A stretch of 64,000 nucleotides of DNA, taken from assembly GCF_011387195.1 (NCBI RefSeq), contig NZ_CP046919.1, forward strand, positions 186,001 to 250,000, written 5' to 3'. Under the pieces are notes generated by a model. It worked only from the letters and a program-made list of their open reading frames with translations, ran no database searches and was not told the origin of the DNA. Positions 1 to 9,670 of the stretch are shown here, in pieces; the stretch's first letter is position 1; every line of letters begins with the position of its first letter. Made by a program: the position numbers and the translations under genes. The stretch comes from Streptococcus ruminicola. GTDB lineage: Bacteria > Bacillota > Bacilli > Lactobacillales > Streptococcaceae.

Positions 1-168
1 ACTAGACTTCTAATCCGTAACGTGGATCCATCCGTCGTGCACTACTAGCTAGAAGCATTCGCACACGCACTCAAGAATGTGTCGCCTAAGGATTGCATGC
101 TTTTCTCACCACCAAGCACTCTCTGTCTGTTGTCTTAGGCTTTTTCTATCATCGCTTTTTTATATTAA
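1..168 (-). promoter_or_regulatory. Partial T-box-like leader reading off the left edge
   Basis: On the minus strand a 7-bp stem (84-90 with 134-140) encloses an AGAGAG motif followed by a hairpin (98-102 with 114-118) whose loop region reads GGTGGTGAGA, as in T-box stem I. Further downstream is CCACGTTACGG, resembling the CCGTTA element that follows stem I in T-box leaders. The antiterminator (GGTACCGCG) and the controlled gene would lie left of base 1, so the amino acid specificity cannot be named. Other structured leaders remain possible. Confidence 0.5.
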
Positions 169-172
169 AGCT

Positions 173-201
173 ATTTTACAAGAAAATTCTGAAAATATCA
201 A
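173..201 (-). promoter_or_regulatory. Promoter of the left-edge leader
   Basis: A -35 TTGATA (196-201) and a -10 TAAAAT (173-178) on the minus strand are separated by exactly 17 bp. Transcription would start near base 166, immediately before the T-box-like leader. Confidence 0.6.
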
Positions 202-278
202 GCTAAATTTTTAGAATTTTTTATATTTATACCAAAAAATTTAAGCAGACTTAACCAGATACATAAAATGAGGCACAA

Positions 279-305
279 AAAAAGGCTTAGAAAATTTCTA
301 AACCT
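279..305 (-). terminator. ezrA terminator
   Basis: A 9-bp hairpin with one G-U pair (297-305 with 283-291) is followed on the minus strand by a run of seven T. It lies 23 bases past the ezrA stop. Confidence 0.75.
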
Positions 306-327
306 TTTTCTTATATGACATATCATC

Positions 328-2052
328 TTAGAAACGAATTTGTTCACGTGTTTTTTCGTATGATGATACGAAACGATCTGTTACACCTGGTTCAACTGTT
401 TCAAGTGCATATGAGATTTCATCAAATGATGCTTGATAATTGTTATCTACTTCAAAGAGATGCAAAGCATGTTCAAAGCTACTTTGAACGCTTGGCTCGA
501 AGCTACGGTAACGGTTAGAGTATTGTAACAACTGTTCAGTCAATGTTGCATTTTGAACAACTTGATAAGTTGCTTCTTCAAGATTAGCAATTGCTGCAGT
601 AGCAACATCTGTCAAACGAGAAACTGCTTCAATATCAATACGTCCACGGCTAAGCTCATCGATCAAAACTTCCAACTGTTTACTTGTTGTGAAGAATGCG
701 CTCAAGAAATCTTGAGGAATTCCAGGCAAGTTACGTTTTTCCATGTAACGTTTGATTGAGTGCAAACGATTAATGTATTGATCTAAGCTTTGACGAGCAA
801 CGCTTTCGATTTGTTCAATATTTTTAACTTGTTCGAAGACTTGCATTTGACCTTCTTCAACCGCATCAAGAGTTTTCAATGTGCGATCAAAAATCAATTG
901 AAGTTCTGAGAATGGTTTATCTTGGTTATCAAATACTTCAACAATTGGCAATGTTTCTTGTTCGATTTCTTCCAAGTTTTTAGTAAATGAACGAAGGCTC
1001 AAGTTTTCATTGTCATTCAAGATATACTTGTGAGACAAGCGTTTGATTTCGTGTTCCAATTTTTCGTTATTGGCTTTAGCGTGTGCCAAATAATCTGGAA
1101 TGATTTTACTGTCTTTAAGCGCAGCTTTGTGAGCAGCAATTTCACGTTCAAACAATTCATACAATGAATCGATTTTTTCTTGGATGTGTTCATTTTCATC
1201 ACGAGCACGATCAAGATCCAAAGTCACAAGTTCTGATGAGTTAGCACGGATTGCATCACGCACTTCTTGGAAACGAGCTTCAATGTCTTTTTCAGCGAAG
1301 TGGTAATTTTGTTCAAGCAGACGACGGTAACCTTGTTCCAAATCATCAAGTTGATCTGGGAAATCATCTTCCAATTTAGCAACGATTGCTGGAATTTGTT
1401 CTGAAATTTGACCAAGTGCAATAGTATGTTCTTCAGCACGATCAAGCACTTCAGAGGCTTCAACTGGGTCACCTGTTGAGTTAAGTGTTACAAATTGAGA
1501 GAACTCAGCTTCGATGTTCTTCAATTGTTTTTCAATCTCAGGCATTGTTGAACCAAAATTGTCTTCTTTTTCTGAAATAGAAGCTTGAAGAGTTTCATAT
1601 AAGTCCAAAGCATGCTTCACACGCGCACTGTTCTTTTCTTCTTGTTCTTTCAAAACAGCAAGTGCTTCACGAATTGCATTGATATCTTCTTCAACCAAGT
1701 TCAATTGGCTTTCAACATTGTCAATTTCATGTTTCGCACTGATAAATTTGAAGCTATCGTTAAGATCTTCAGCTTCAAAAATATGATTTTCAATATCTGA
1801 GAAAGAATTTAATGAAAGGTCAACCCATTTTTGGTTCCATTCACGAAATGTTGTTTGACTTTGCCCGATAAGATGAAGATTTTTAACAGCTTCGACTTCT
1901 TCATTGACTGGTAATCCAAATAACGATTGCTTTCTTTCTTCCAAACTTGCAATCAATGAATCATTTCGTTTGCGTACGATGACGCCAACTAGATAAGCAA
2001 TAATGACTAAAACAACTATTGCTACAAGCAGTAAAATAATTCCGCTCGACAT
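328..2052 (-). CDS. ezrA: EzrA, septation ring formation regulator
   Basis: Single-pass membrane protein that modulates FtsZ ring assembly at midcell and helps coordinate septal peptidoglycan synthesis. The 574 residues match the family length. One N-terminal transmembrane helix (about residues 3-25) is followed by a cytoplasmic body that is almost entirely charged coiled coil, as in the spectrin-like EzrA repeats. It lies directly downstream of gyrB on the same strand, the usual streptococcal order. A hairpin terminator follows, so the transcription unit ends here. The predicted start follows AAGGAG a few bases upstream. I see no anomalies. Confidence 0.93.
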   Translation of the reverse strand: MSSGIILLLVAIVVLVIIAYLVGVIVRKRNDSLIASLEERKQSLFGLPVNEEVEAVKNLHLIGQSQTTFREWNQKWVDLSLNSFSDIENHIFEAEDLNDSFKFISAKHEIDNVESQLNLVEEDINAIREALAVLKEQEEKNSARVKHALDLYETLQASISEKEDNFGSTMPEIEKQLKNIEAEFSQFVTLNSTGDPVEASEVLDRAEEHTIALGQISEQIPAIVAKLEDDFPDQLDDLEQGYRRLLEQNYHFAEKDIEARFQEVRDAIRANSSELVTLDLDRARDENEHIQEKIDSLYELFEREIAAHKAALKDSKIIPDYLAHAKANNEKLEHEIKRLSHKYILNDNENLSLRSFTKNLEEIEQETLPIVEVFDNQDKPFSELQLIFDRTLKTLDAVEEGQMQVFEQVKNIEQIESVARQSLDQYINRLHSIKRYMEKRNLPGIPQDFLSAFFTTSKQLEVLIDELSRGRIDIEAVSRLTDVATAAIANLEEATYQVVQNATLTEQLLQYSNRYRSFEPSVQSSFEHALHLFEVDNNYQASFDEISYALETVEPGVTDRFVSSYEKTREQIRF

Positions 2053-2157
2053 TTAAAACTCCTTATAAATTGTCTTTTTTATCGTAAAAAATAGCTATAA
2101 CATTACGATTATAACATACTTAGAGATTGTGTGCAGTATTTTTATGTTAATATTCGA

Positions 2158-4110
<1,953 letters not shown>

Positions 4111-4671
4111 TTACTTCACTATCTCCAATAAGGATTTTTTTCCATCAACTAACAAGGTATCAAAGCCAGCAGCCTGACCAGCTTCTTTATCAATTTCACG
4201 ATCTCCAATAACCAAAGCATTGTCAATCTTATACTTTTCTTTGAGGTATAACATTGACTCTGGACTTGGTTTACGAGCAAAGCCGCTTTCTGATGTCACG
4301 ACTTCAGTGAAATAAGGAAGTACCTTTGTTTTTTCTAAAATATCAAGGACTTGTTTATTTCGATGAGAAACCAAAAAATTTCTCCCACCGGTAGCCACAA
4401 TTACCTGCAAAACCTCGCTGGCGCCTGTAAAAAGAACCGGTGTTTTCAAATAATCGGCTTCTAATGCTTTATATGCTTTCAAAAATTGTGGTTGGTTTGG
4501 GATAAATTTTTTAATAGCGGCATCTGTTGACTCCTTCAGCTTTTCATAGACATCATCATGCGATGCTTGACAGCCAAAATCAGCTAAAGTTTTCACAAAA
4601 GCCTGAGTGGACATTTCGTAATTATCGAGTAAAGTGCCGCCCAAATCCCAGATATAATCATGGTAATTCAT
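4111..4671 (-). CDS. HAD-family phosphatase
   Basis: Predicted haloacid-dehalogenase phosphatase of about 186 residues, substrate unknown. Motif I is the variant WDLGGTLLDNYE rather than DxDxT; VSHRNKQ fits motif II and GDREIDKEAGQAAG is motif IV. A member of this family sits between rodA and gyrB in many streptococci. The ATG at 4671 is preferred over an upstream TTG. A TATAAT-like -10 (4679-4684) lies only 7 bases before this ATG, so the mRNA could be nearly leaderless; no clear Shine-Dalgarno is visible. It is immediately followed by gyrB. Confidence 0.85.
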   Translation of the reverse strand: MNYHDYIWDLGGTLLDNYEMSTQAFVKTLADFGCQASHDDVYEKLKESTDAAIKKFIPNQPQFLKAYKALEADYLKTPVLFTGASEVLQVIVATGGRNFLVSHRNKQVLDILEKTKVLPYFTEVVTSESGFARKPSPESMLYLKEKYKIDNALVIGDREIDKEAGQAAGFDTLLVDGKKSLLEIVK

Positions 4672-4794
4672 AACCAATATTATATCACAATTTTACATTT
4701 TTTTATAGTCTCTACCTCATCAATTTCCAACACCAGAGAACAAAATTTTCAAATTATTTTTTGACTGGAAAAATAACTTTTTAGCCAATAAAAA

Positions 4795-4820
4795 AGGCTT
4801 GGAAGAATTTTCCAAAACCT
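4795..4820 (-). terminator. rodA terminator
   Basis: A near-perfect hairpin (about 10 bp with G-U pairs) is followed by TTTTTT on the minus strand directly after the rodA stop. Confidence 0.75.
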
Positions 4821-4823
4821 TTT

Positions 4824-6035
4824 TTAATAACGTTCACTTCGTCTGAAATGTTCTTCAACTTCTTGCTCATGGTGCAAATTATTTTGATAACTCATTGAGA
4901 GAATCAAACCAACACAAATCAAGTTAGTAATCAATGATGAACCACCCTGTGAGATGAATGGCAATGGAATACCAGTCAAAGGTAAGATACCAACAGCAGC
5001 ACCTATATTTTCAAAAATATGGAACAAAATCATCATGATAAATCCAGTTGAAATGTAAGTGTAGAATCGGTTGTTTGACTCAAAAGTCACACGAATCATG
5101 CGATAAATCAAAACAAGATACAAGGTCATGACAACAGCACAGCCAACAAATCCAAAATCTTCAGCAATGACAGTGAAAATCATATCACTTTCACGAACTG
5201 GGACTGAAAGATCAATCACGTTAAAACCTTTACCACCAAGTCCTCCACTACCAATCGAAATCATACCTTGTGTTTGTTGATAAGCGATTGACTTAGCGTA
5301 TGAAAAAGGATCTAACCAAGCCGAAATACGGTTGATTTGATAAGTATCCATCCCCAATCCATAGAAAATATCTTTGCCATGTGGTGATAGAAAAAGTGCT
5401 AAAAATCCACCAATGATTACCGTTACAGCAATAACAACTGGCAAAATAATCCACCAAGAAATCCCAGACAGCAAAATCAAACCTGCTAAAATAGCTGAGA
5501 AAACCATGGCTGTCCCAAGGTCTTTTTGCAAACCGAGTAAAACCATTACTGGCAAGGTAATCAAAGCAAAAATTCCAAGCAACTTCCAATCATTTTTCAA
5601 GTTGTCCTCAGGAACTTTTTGACGGAACCAAATTGATGCCCTAGCAAGCATCAAAATGTAGGAAACCTTCATAAACTCAGAGGGTTGAAATAAGGTCACA
5701 GAACCAATGGTCACCCAGTTTTTTGCTCCGGTTGATTCTACTAATTCAGGACTATAAAAAATCAATGGTAAAATCATCAAAGCCAATCCCAAGCCATATA
5801 GATAAGGGGTGATTTTCCATAAAAATTCAGTACTAAAGAGCATAACAACAAAGGCAACTACACACCCTAAAAAGATCCAAACACCTTGTTGTGTCATTAC
5901 TTTTGCAATTGTTTCAGGATAGTCATTTGACGTTGCAATATAAACGGCTACCAAACCAATTAGCAAAAGAAAAAAAACAGGTAAAATTACAGAATAGTCG
6001 ATTCGACTATCAATAGAATATTTTTTTCTTGCCAT
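4824..6035 (-). CDS. rodA: RodA/FtsW-family peptidoglycan polymerase
   Basis: SEDS-family integral membrane glycosyltransferase that polymerizes lipid II for peripheral wall growth, normally paired with a class B PBP. The protein (about 403 residues) has roughly ten hydrophobic helices. The family signature GAKNWVTIGSVTLFQPSEFMK is near residue 100, and the conserved late motif around GIPLPFISQGGSS is present. The ATG at 6035 is preceded by AAGGAAG at good spacing; an upstream TTG at 6059 is less likely. A candidate -10 TATAAT lies at 6065-6070. The gene is separated from the prophage attL by about 230 bp, so its promoter probably survived the insertion. RodA is preferred to FtsW from its position next to gyrB-ezrA. 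Confidence 0.88.
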   Translation of the reverse strand: MARKKYSIDSRIDYSVILPVFFLLLIGLVAVYIATSNDYPETIAKVMTQQGVWIFLGCVVAFVVMLFSTEFLWKITPYLYGLGLALMILPLIFYSPELVESTGAKNWVTIGSVTLFQPSEFMKVSYILMLARASIWFRQKVPEDNLKNDWKLLGIFALITLPVMVLLGLQKDLGTAMVFSAILAGLILLSGISWWIILPVVIAVTVIIGGFLALFLSPHGKDIFYGLGMDTYQINRISAWLDPFSYAKSIAYQQTQGMISIGSGGLGGKGFNVIDLSVPVRESDMIFTVIAEDFGFVGCAVVMTLYLVLIYRMIRVTFESNNRFYTYISTGFIMMILFHIFENIGAAVGILPLTGIPLPFISQGGSSLITNLICVGLILSMSYQNNLHHEQEVEEHFRRSERY

Positions 6036-6269
6036 CTTACTTCCTTCGTTTCTAGTCAAAAAATATTATATCATTTTTTAATTAGAATTGAGGAAAAAAC
6101 CTAGTGAAAATACGAGAATTTTTCAGAAAAATTTAAGCTGCATTTTTCAGGGATTTTCCTGTACATTTTCAAGAAAACTAAAAAACTGAACCCTATTAGG
6201 CTCAGTCTTTTACCGGTCAAGCAAGTCAATTTAGCTCAGTCTGAACGACCTAAATAAACTCGCCTCTTC

Positions 6270-6286
6270 TCTCCCCTGCCGGAATC
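6270..6286. repeat. Prophage attL core
   Basis: The 17-bp sequence TCTCCCCTGCCGGAATC is identical to 45948-45964, the 3' end of the tRNA-Arg gene. The sequence on the left side of this copy is therefore the original chromosomal sequence downstream of the tRNA gene. Confidence 0.9.
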
Positions 6287-6373
6287 AACGGTTATAATAT
6301 AGGAAGAAATAGAACAAAAAACCTAGGAAATATGAAGAAAATCAAGTGTTTTTTTCTCCTCTTTTTCTAGGTT

Positions 6374-6402
6374 TTTTCGGACTTTTCGGGCTGATTTCGG
6401 AC
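6374..6402. repeat. Possible integrase arm-type sites, left
   Basis: Tandem TTCGG(G/A)CT-type repeats closely match a segment just inside the right end (45869-45889): TTTTCGGGCTGATTTCGG against TTTTCGGGCTGTTTTCGG. In the excised circle both would flank the attP core, as expected for arm sites bound by the N-terminal domain of a Tn916/lambda-type integrase. The role is inferred. Confidence 0.5.
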
Positions 6403-6413
6403 TCAAACAAAAA

Positions 6414-6433
6414 CACCCGAAAAAAATCGGGTG
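6414..6433 (-). terminator. Terminator of the left accessory operon
   Basis: The 7-bp hairpin CACCCGA/TCGGGTG is followed on the minus strand by TTTTTGTTTG, directly after the stop of the 6446-6796 gene. Confidence 0.75.
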
Positions 6434-6445
6434 CGGTTATTTTTA

Positions 6446-6796
6446 TTACAAGCCAAATCGTTTTTTAAGTTCCATTTCTTCAATGATACCACCAAAGAAG
6501 TAAGTACGTTTGAAATCTTTACCGTGTTTTAATTCTGAACGTTTAACAGGCTTACCGAGGCTTAGCATAAGCTCGATTGATTTTAAGATACGTTCGTCAT
6601 CTGCGCCACGGCTATCAACTTGCCCCAGAATATCGCTGTATACGCCATAAAAGTGACCGTCTTCTTCATCTGATAAGCCGTAAATATCCATAATATTATC
6701 TGTATCTTGATTACAGTAGACAGCGCCTTTGTCATCTACGATTGCGTATTGTACTTCATTGTTTTTGATTTGTTCAAGCAATTCTTTAGCGTTCAT
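6446..6796 (-). CDS. Prophage accessory protein, unknown function
   Basis: A 116-residue acidic protein that I do not recognise. The sequence looks soluble and mixed alpha/beta (for example VQYAIVDDKGAVYC near the N-terminus) with no signal peptide, membrane helix or metal-binding cluster. The start at 6796 is chosen because AAAGGAG lies 9 bases upstream; an in-frame ATG at 6802 would be too close to it. It is the last gene of a leftward operon between the endolysin and attL, the position where streptococcal prophages usually keep lysogenic-conversion or immunity genes. It is followed by its own terminator. The location suggests expression in the lysogen, but no function can be assigned. Confidence 0.7.
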   Translation of the reverse strand: MNAKELLEQIKNNEVQYAIVDDKGAVYCNQDTDNIMDIYGLSDEEDGHFYGVYSDILGQVDSRGADDERILKSIELMLSLGKPVKRSELKHGKDFKRTYFFGGIIEEMELKKRFGL

Positions 6797-6854
6797 TTTC
6801 ATTTTCTCCTTTGACAGCACTTACAAAAGTTATACTATATTTTTCAAAAATATT

Positions 6855-7241
6855 CTATTCAAAAGTTACGTCACCGTTATCAACAAATCCGATATATTGC
6901 ATTTCTTGTCCACGTAAATTATTTGGATTTTCACCACGTCCAGCAATAACAATATCACCGTCTTTATCTTCCCAAATATCAATCATGTCAGGTTCAAGTT
7001 CCATATTTTTAATAATATCCAAAATTTCTTGTTCAGTGTGTTTCATTGTTTCTACCTCGTTTTCTTTTGCGTATTGTGTTAGCTTGATAGCGTTGTTGTA
7101 TGACATGTTTCCGACATCGGTTCTGCCCTTAACATAGTTTGATAGAGTCTGTTCAGATATTCCTGTTACTTTAGAAATCTGATAACGTGAATTGTTTGTT
7201 AATAAGTTTAAAATTTCTTGTTTTGATAATACTTCAATCAT
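6855..7241 (-). CDS. HTH-domain prophage accessory protein
   Basis: A 128-residue protein whose N-terminal 60 residues form a helix-turn-helix typical of XRE-like proteins (RYQISKVTGISEQTLSNYVKGR followed by NNAIKLTQYA). The C-terminal half is acidic with a short beta-rich stretch (DIWEDKDGDIVIAGRG). It lies between a 33-residue membrane peptide gene and the unknown 116-residue gene on the same strand, probably in one transcript from the strong promoter at 7583-7611. It may be an autoregulator or an antitoxin-like partner of its neighbours, but neither is shown. Confidence 0.75.
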   Translation of the reverse strand: MIEVLSKQEILNLLTNNSRYQISKVTGISEQTLSNYVKGRTDVGNMSYNNAIKLTQYAKENEVETMKHTEQEILDIIKNMELEPDMIDIWEDKDGDIVIAGRGENPNNLRGQEMQYIGFVDNGDVTFE

Positions 7242-7250
7242 GTTTGTTCC

Positions 7251-7352
7251 TTATTTAAGCAAGAGCCAAGCGATTAGCCCGATAATGACCAACCAGCCTA
7301 AGAATGCTTTCCAATCAAAAGAATGTTTTGTTACTTTAAATTTTACTTTCAT
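7251..7352 (-). CDS. 33-residue membrane microprotein
   Basis: A short open frame encoding a basic N-terminus (MKVKFKVTKHSFDWK) followed by one strongly hydrophobic helix (FLGWLVIIGLIAWLLL) and a terminal Lys. It lies 10 bases before the HTH gene in the same direction. Its own ribosome-binding site is weak, so it may be translationally coupled or not expressed. Composition and context (a microprotein in a prophage accessory operon) fit a small membrane effector, but the function is unknown. Confidence 0.5.
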   Translation of the reverse strand: MKVKFKVTKHSFDWKAFLGWLVIIGLIAWLLLK

Positions 7353-7377
7353 AGCATTTTTTGTTAATATTTAAGTA

Positions 7378-7414
7378 CACCCCCGAGGGGGTGAATAGTG
7401 ATTTCTCACTATTC
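7378..7414. other. Two adjacent perfect hairpins
   Basis: CACCCCC/GGGGGTG (7378-7384 with 7387-7393) is immediately followed by GAATAGTGA/TCACTATTC (7393-7401 with 7406-7414). There is no T-run after either, so these are probably mRNA processing or stability structures between the two microprotein genes rather than a terminator. Confidence 0.55.
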
Positions 7415-7513
7415 AAATTCTACATGCCATTCAAGCGTTATGACTAACAAGTTGATTTTGATGACTACTTTGTTAGTTTTGAGTTTGAATGGTTTTTTCA
7501 AATACTTAAACAT
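7409..7513 (-). CDS. 34-residue basic microprotein
   Basis: A short frame starting MFKYLKKPFKLKTNK and ending LEWHVEFE. It has a good Shine-Dalgarno (AAAGGA, 7 bases before ATG) and is the first gene after a consensus promoter about 70 bases upstream. The peptide is a Lys-rich N-terminal half followed by a short hydrophobic segment (VVIKINLLVITLEW). The function is unknown. It may be the leader or first gene of the accessory operon running to 6446. Confidence 0.55.
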   Translation of the reverse strand: MFKYLKKPFKLKTNKVVIKINLLVITLEWHVEFE

Positions 7514-7582
7514 TTGTTTTTCCTTTCTGTAGTTTCCTTGTCTAAGGTTTTGTTTTTTTACCTCCCTCAACCTTACATATAC

Positions 7583-7611
7583 ATTATACCATTATAAATA
7601 ATAGCAGTCAA
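7583..7611 (-). promoter_or_regulatory. Consensus promoter of the accessory operon
   Basis: TTGACT (7606-7611) and TATAAT (7583-7588) with exactly 17 bp between them on the minus strand, pointing to the microprotein/HTH operon. The 5' leader contains a 7-bp stem (TAAGGTT with AACCTTA) that encloses a GGGAGG sequence. Confidence 0.85.
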
Positions 7612-7650
7612 CACTTTTTATAAACTTTTTTGATATTTTTTAAATTTTTT

Positions 7651-7675
7651 AGTCCGTTTTAACGGACTTTTTTTA
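7651..7675 (+). terminator. Plus-strand hairpin terminator
   Basis: AGTCCGTT/AACGGACT hairpin followed by seven T on the plus strand. No rightward gene is known upstream of it, so it may block read-through between oppositely regulated units or belong to an unrecognised rightward RNA. Confidence 0.65.
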
Positions 7676-7752
7676 TTGTTGTGGTTATAACGGAAAATAA
7701 AACAAACGCTGCTGTTATAGGTTTTCTGGGTGCTGCTGGGGTAATTTGGAAA

Positions 7753-7860
7753 ATAAAAAAAGGACTAGCTCACGCTAGCCCAAAACGTACTTCTCTTTAA
7801 CGTGCGCTCGTCAGCCCACTCTCTGCCAGATATTATAAGTAAGACCTCTCAACTACTTAT
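7753..7860 (-). ncRNA. Candidate prophage small RNA
   Basis: A stretch of about 108 nt bounded by a consensus promoter (7867-7895) and an intrinsic terminator (8-bp stem 7762-7769 with 7774-7781, then a T-run). It contains an internal 7-bp hairpin (ATAAGTA/TACTTAT) at its 5' end and no credible start codon. It lies just beyond the endolysin terminator. The function is unknown; the promoter-structure-terminator layout is what supports it. Confidence 0.6.
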
Positions 7861-7866
7861 GTACCT

Positions 7867-7895
7867 ATTATACCAAAAAAGCCCCTAGCCATCAA
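7867..7895 (-). promoter_or_regulatory. Promoter of the candidate small RNA
   Basis: TTGATG (7890-7895) and TATAAT (7867-7872) are separated by 17 bp. The -35 box is embedded in the loop of the endolysin terminator, a compact back-to-back arrangement. Confidence 0.7.
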
Positions 7896-7905
7896 AGACT
7901 AGGGG
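7882..7905 (-). terminator. Endolysin (late operon) terminator
   Basis: CCCCTAG/CTAGGGG hairpin followed by GCTTTTTT on the minus strand, 35 bases past the endolysin stop. Confidence 0.8.
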
Positions 7906-7939
7906 TGTTAAAGTATTCGCTTATTTAATTATATCAAAT

Positions 7940-8785
7940 TTACTTGTAATAATTGACTAAATCGTCTTTATCTCGACAAGAAAGCCATACAGTGCCAAAT
8001 TGACCAAACTCGAACTTACGCCAGTAGTAACCGCCATAGTATCCGCCTTCGCCAGTATCGGTAATGTGAGCCTCGTCTAACTCAAAGCTAAAGTACATAC
8101 CAGCTTTAAAATCCTTGTCTGCGCCGTCTTTGACGTTGTTTCCGTTTTCGTCAACCCAATTGACTAGCCCGACGGGGATTCCGTTATCAGACCAGTCAAA
8201 GCCAACAGGCGCTAGGTAATCGCATTTGATTTGGTAAATACCGTTAACGAATGCTACATCATTTGCTAGATAGTAAGCTTTGCTGTCTGGTTTACGACCG
8301 CCTGAGACTACTGTGTTAGGCTGTGTAGCTGTTGACCCACTAAAGCGCCAAGCCTCGATATAAGCTGGTTTCTCGATAGCGTAATATTGGTCCCAGTTGT
8401 GAGATGACACTGCTGTCCCTGCTTGTCCGCCAGTCCAGTAGTCAACGCTGATAAATGTGTTAGCGTCTTCTAGCACTCCGACGTGTCCACCAGCTCCGCC
8501 AGATTGGGACATATCAGCACCCCATGACATCAAAATAATGTCACCTCGTTGACCGTTCCAGTCTTCGTTTTTAGACACACGATAGAAGCCGTTATTTGCC
8601 AATTGTGAGCCTAGAGTGACCGTTGACGGTAGTCCAATGATATTTACCCCTGCCTCTTTCAAAGCCTGAGAAATCGAACCTGAACAATCTGCTGTGCCGT
8701 CTGAACCGTTACGACTGCCATACATGCTATAAGTAAGTTTGCCTCGACGGCTTTCAAACCAATTAATTAAAACGTCTGTATTCAT
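7940..8785 (-). CDS. Endolysin, Amidase_5 (NlpC/P60-like) peptidoglycan hydrolase
   Basis: Cytoplasmic lysin released by the holin to cut host peptidoglycan. The N-terminal 150 residues match the phage Amidase_5 family: the catalytic Cys is in TADCSGSISQALKEAG and a His in AGGHVGVL. A Ser/Thr/Gly linker near residue 160 leads to a C-terminal cell-wall-binding region rich in Tyr, Trp and Gly, which may be a zoocin-type target-recognition domain; that assignment is tentative. The start at 8785 has GGAGAAAG upstream and overlaps the holin stop as ATGA, so the lysis genes are translationally coupled. There is no signal peptide. A strong terminator follows. Confidence 0.88.
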   Translation of the reverse strand: MNTDVLINWFESRRGKLTYSMYGSRNGSDGTADCSGSISQALKEAGVNIIGLPSTVTLGSQLANNGFYRVSKNEDWNGQRGDIILMSWGADMSQSGGAGGHVGVLEDANTFISVDYWTGGQAGTAVSSHNWDQYYAIEKPAYIEAWRFSGSTATQPNTVVSGGRKPDSKAYYLANDVAFVNGIYQIKCDYLAPVGFDWSDNGIPVGLVNWVDENGNNVKDGADKDFKAGMYFSFELDEAHITDTGEGGYYGGYYWRKFEFGQFGTVWLSCRDKDDLVNYYK

Positions 8786-9108
8786 TTGCTTTCTCCTCTC
8801 CAAGCGTCATTCATTTCCTTGACTGCTGACTCGATAAACATTTCCAGTTGACTATCTGTTAAATAAATATTGTGAGCTTCTAGACTCTTTTTAGCCTTAG
8901 CTTTGGCTTCGCTAAGTTTTTGATAGCCTTTAGTGTCTTCCTCGGCAATCTGCTCAACGGCATTGACTGCGTTTCTTGCGATGATTTCAACGATTTTGAG
9001 CGCTTTCTCACCGCCTTCTTTGTAAAGATAGTCTTTTACGTTTTTAACGATAAAACCAGCTAAACCTGTCAAAATAAGCATAGCTGCTTGTACAATCACA
9101 TCATTCAT
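8782..9108 (-). CDS. Phage holin, LLH family
   Basis: Small membrane protein (108 residues) that permeabilizes the membrane to release the endolysin. It has one N-terminal hydrophobic helix (VQAAMLILTGLAGFIV) and a long charged helical tail ending with the acidic segment typical of the LLH/Phage_holin_6 family. The ATG at 9108 has AGGGAGAA upstream and is preferred over the ATG at 9129. It overlaps the endolysin start by 4 bases. The neighbouring 110-residue membrane protein may be a second holin-like component. Confidence 0.8.
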   Translation of the reverse strand: MNDVIVQAAMLILTGLAGFIVKNVKDYLYKEGGEKALKIVEIIARNAVNAVEQIAEEDTKGYQKLSEAKAKAKKSLEAHNIYLTDSQLEMFIESAVKEMNDAWRGESK

Positions 9109-9152
9109 GTTCTTCTCCCTTCTGCGCATAACTGCGCATTGCTGCGCGTGGT

Positions 9153-9485
9153 CTAAAACATCTGCGTTTTTCTGACCACATCTTCCAGACCGTCCACCTT
9201 GTCTTGTAGGACCGATATGTCCTTACGAGTTTCCAGCGATAGACTATTGACTGCCTCGGTCAATCTAGCCATTTGTTGCTGGTTCTCCGTCGCTATACGG
9301 TTGTTAGACGCTAACAGTTCCTTATTCGTTTCTTGGAAACCATTGACTAATTTCTTAGTAACCCATAGCATACCGCTGATTAAAATCAAAATGACAACAA
9401 TAATTGCCGTTGCTAGGATTCCGCCAACTTTGTCAATAGTCCAAGTCGCTTGCATTGCTTCGTGTATTACATCTTGACCCACCAT
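9153..9485 (-). CDS. Membrane/coiled-coil lysis-module protein
   Basis: A 110-residue protein with a single transmembrane helix (about residues 22-42, GGILATAIIVVILILISGML) followed by a coiled-coil tail (residues 55-105, ending KTQMF). Proteins of this type commonly precede the holin in streptococcal prophages and may act as a holin partner or haemolysin XhlA-like membrane anchor. Its position just upstream of the LLH holin supports a lysis role, but none is proven. Confidence 0.7.
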   Translation of the reverse strand: MVGQDVIHEAMQATWTIDKVGGILATAIIVVILILISGMLWVTKKLVNGFQETNKELLASNNRIATENQQQMARLTEAVNSLSLETRKDISVLQDKVDGLEDVVRKTQMF

Positions 9486-9498
9486 AGACCCACGCTAT

Positions 9499-9645
9499 CT
9501 AAGCCTGTTCGGCGGTTTCTTCGTCTTGCAAGCCTGCATGAGACAAGTCTACAAGCTCTTGCACTTGTTTACGAAAACGTTTTGGAACAGTCTCAATAGT
9601 AATCCAGCCTAATTCGATTTGCATTGCAAAGTAGTTAATCATCAT
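9499..9645 (-). CDS. XkdX/CD1375-like small phage protein
   Basis: A 48-residue protein (MMINYFAMQIELGWITIETV...) with the composition and location of XkdX-like small proteins found between tail-fibre and lysis genes. The start at 9645 is chosen because a strong GGAGG lies 7 bases upstream; an upstream in-frame ATG at 9696 would overlap the preceding gene and lacks a ribosome-binding site. The role in tail or lysis is unknown. Confidence 0.65.
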   Translation of the reverse strand: MMINYFAMQIELGWITIETVPKRFRKQVQELVDLSHAGLQDEETAEQA

Positions 9646-9670
9646 TGTTCTTCCTCCTAAAATTGCATTT

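Noticed and set aside
6287..7940. Superantigen, DNase or paratox genes near attL
   Set aside because: Streptococcal prophages often carry these here, but none of the four small products resembles them.
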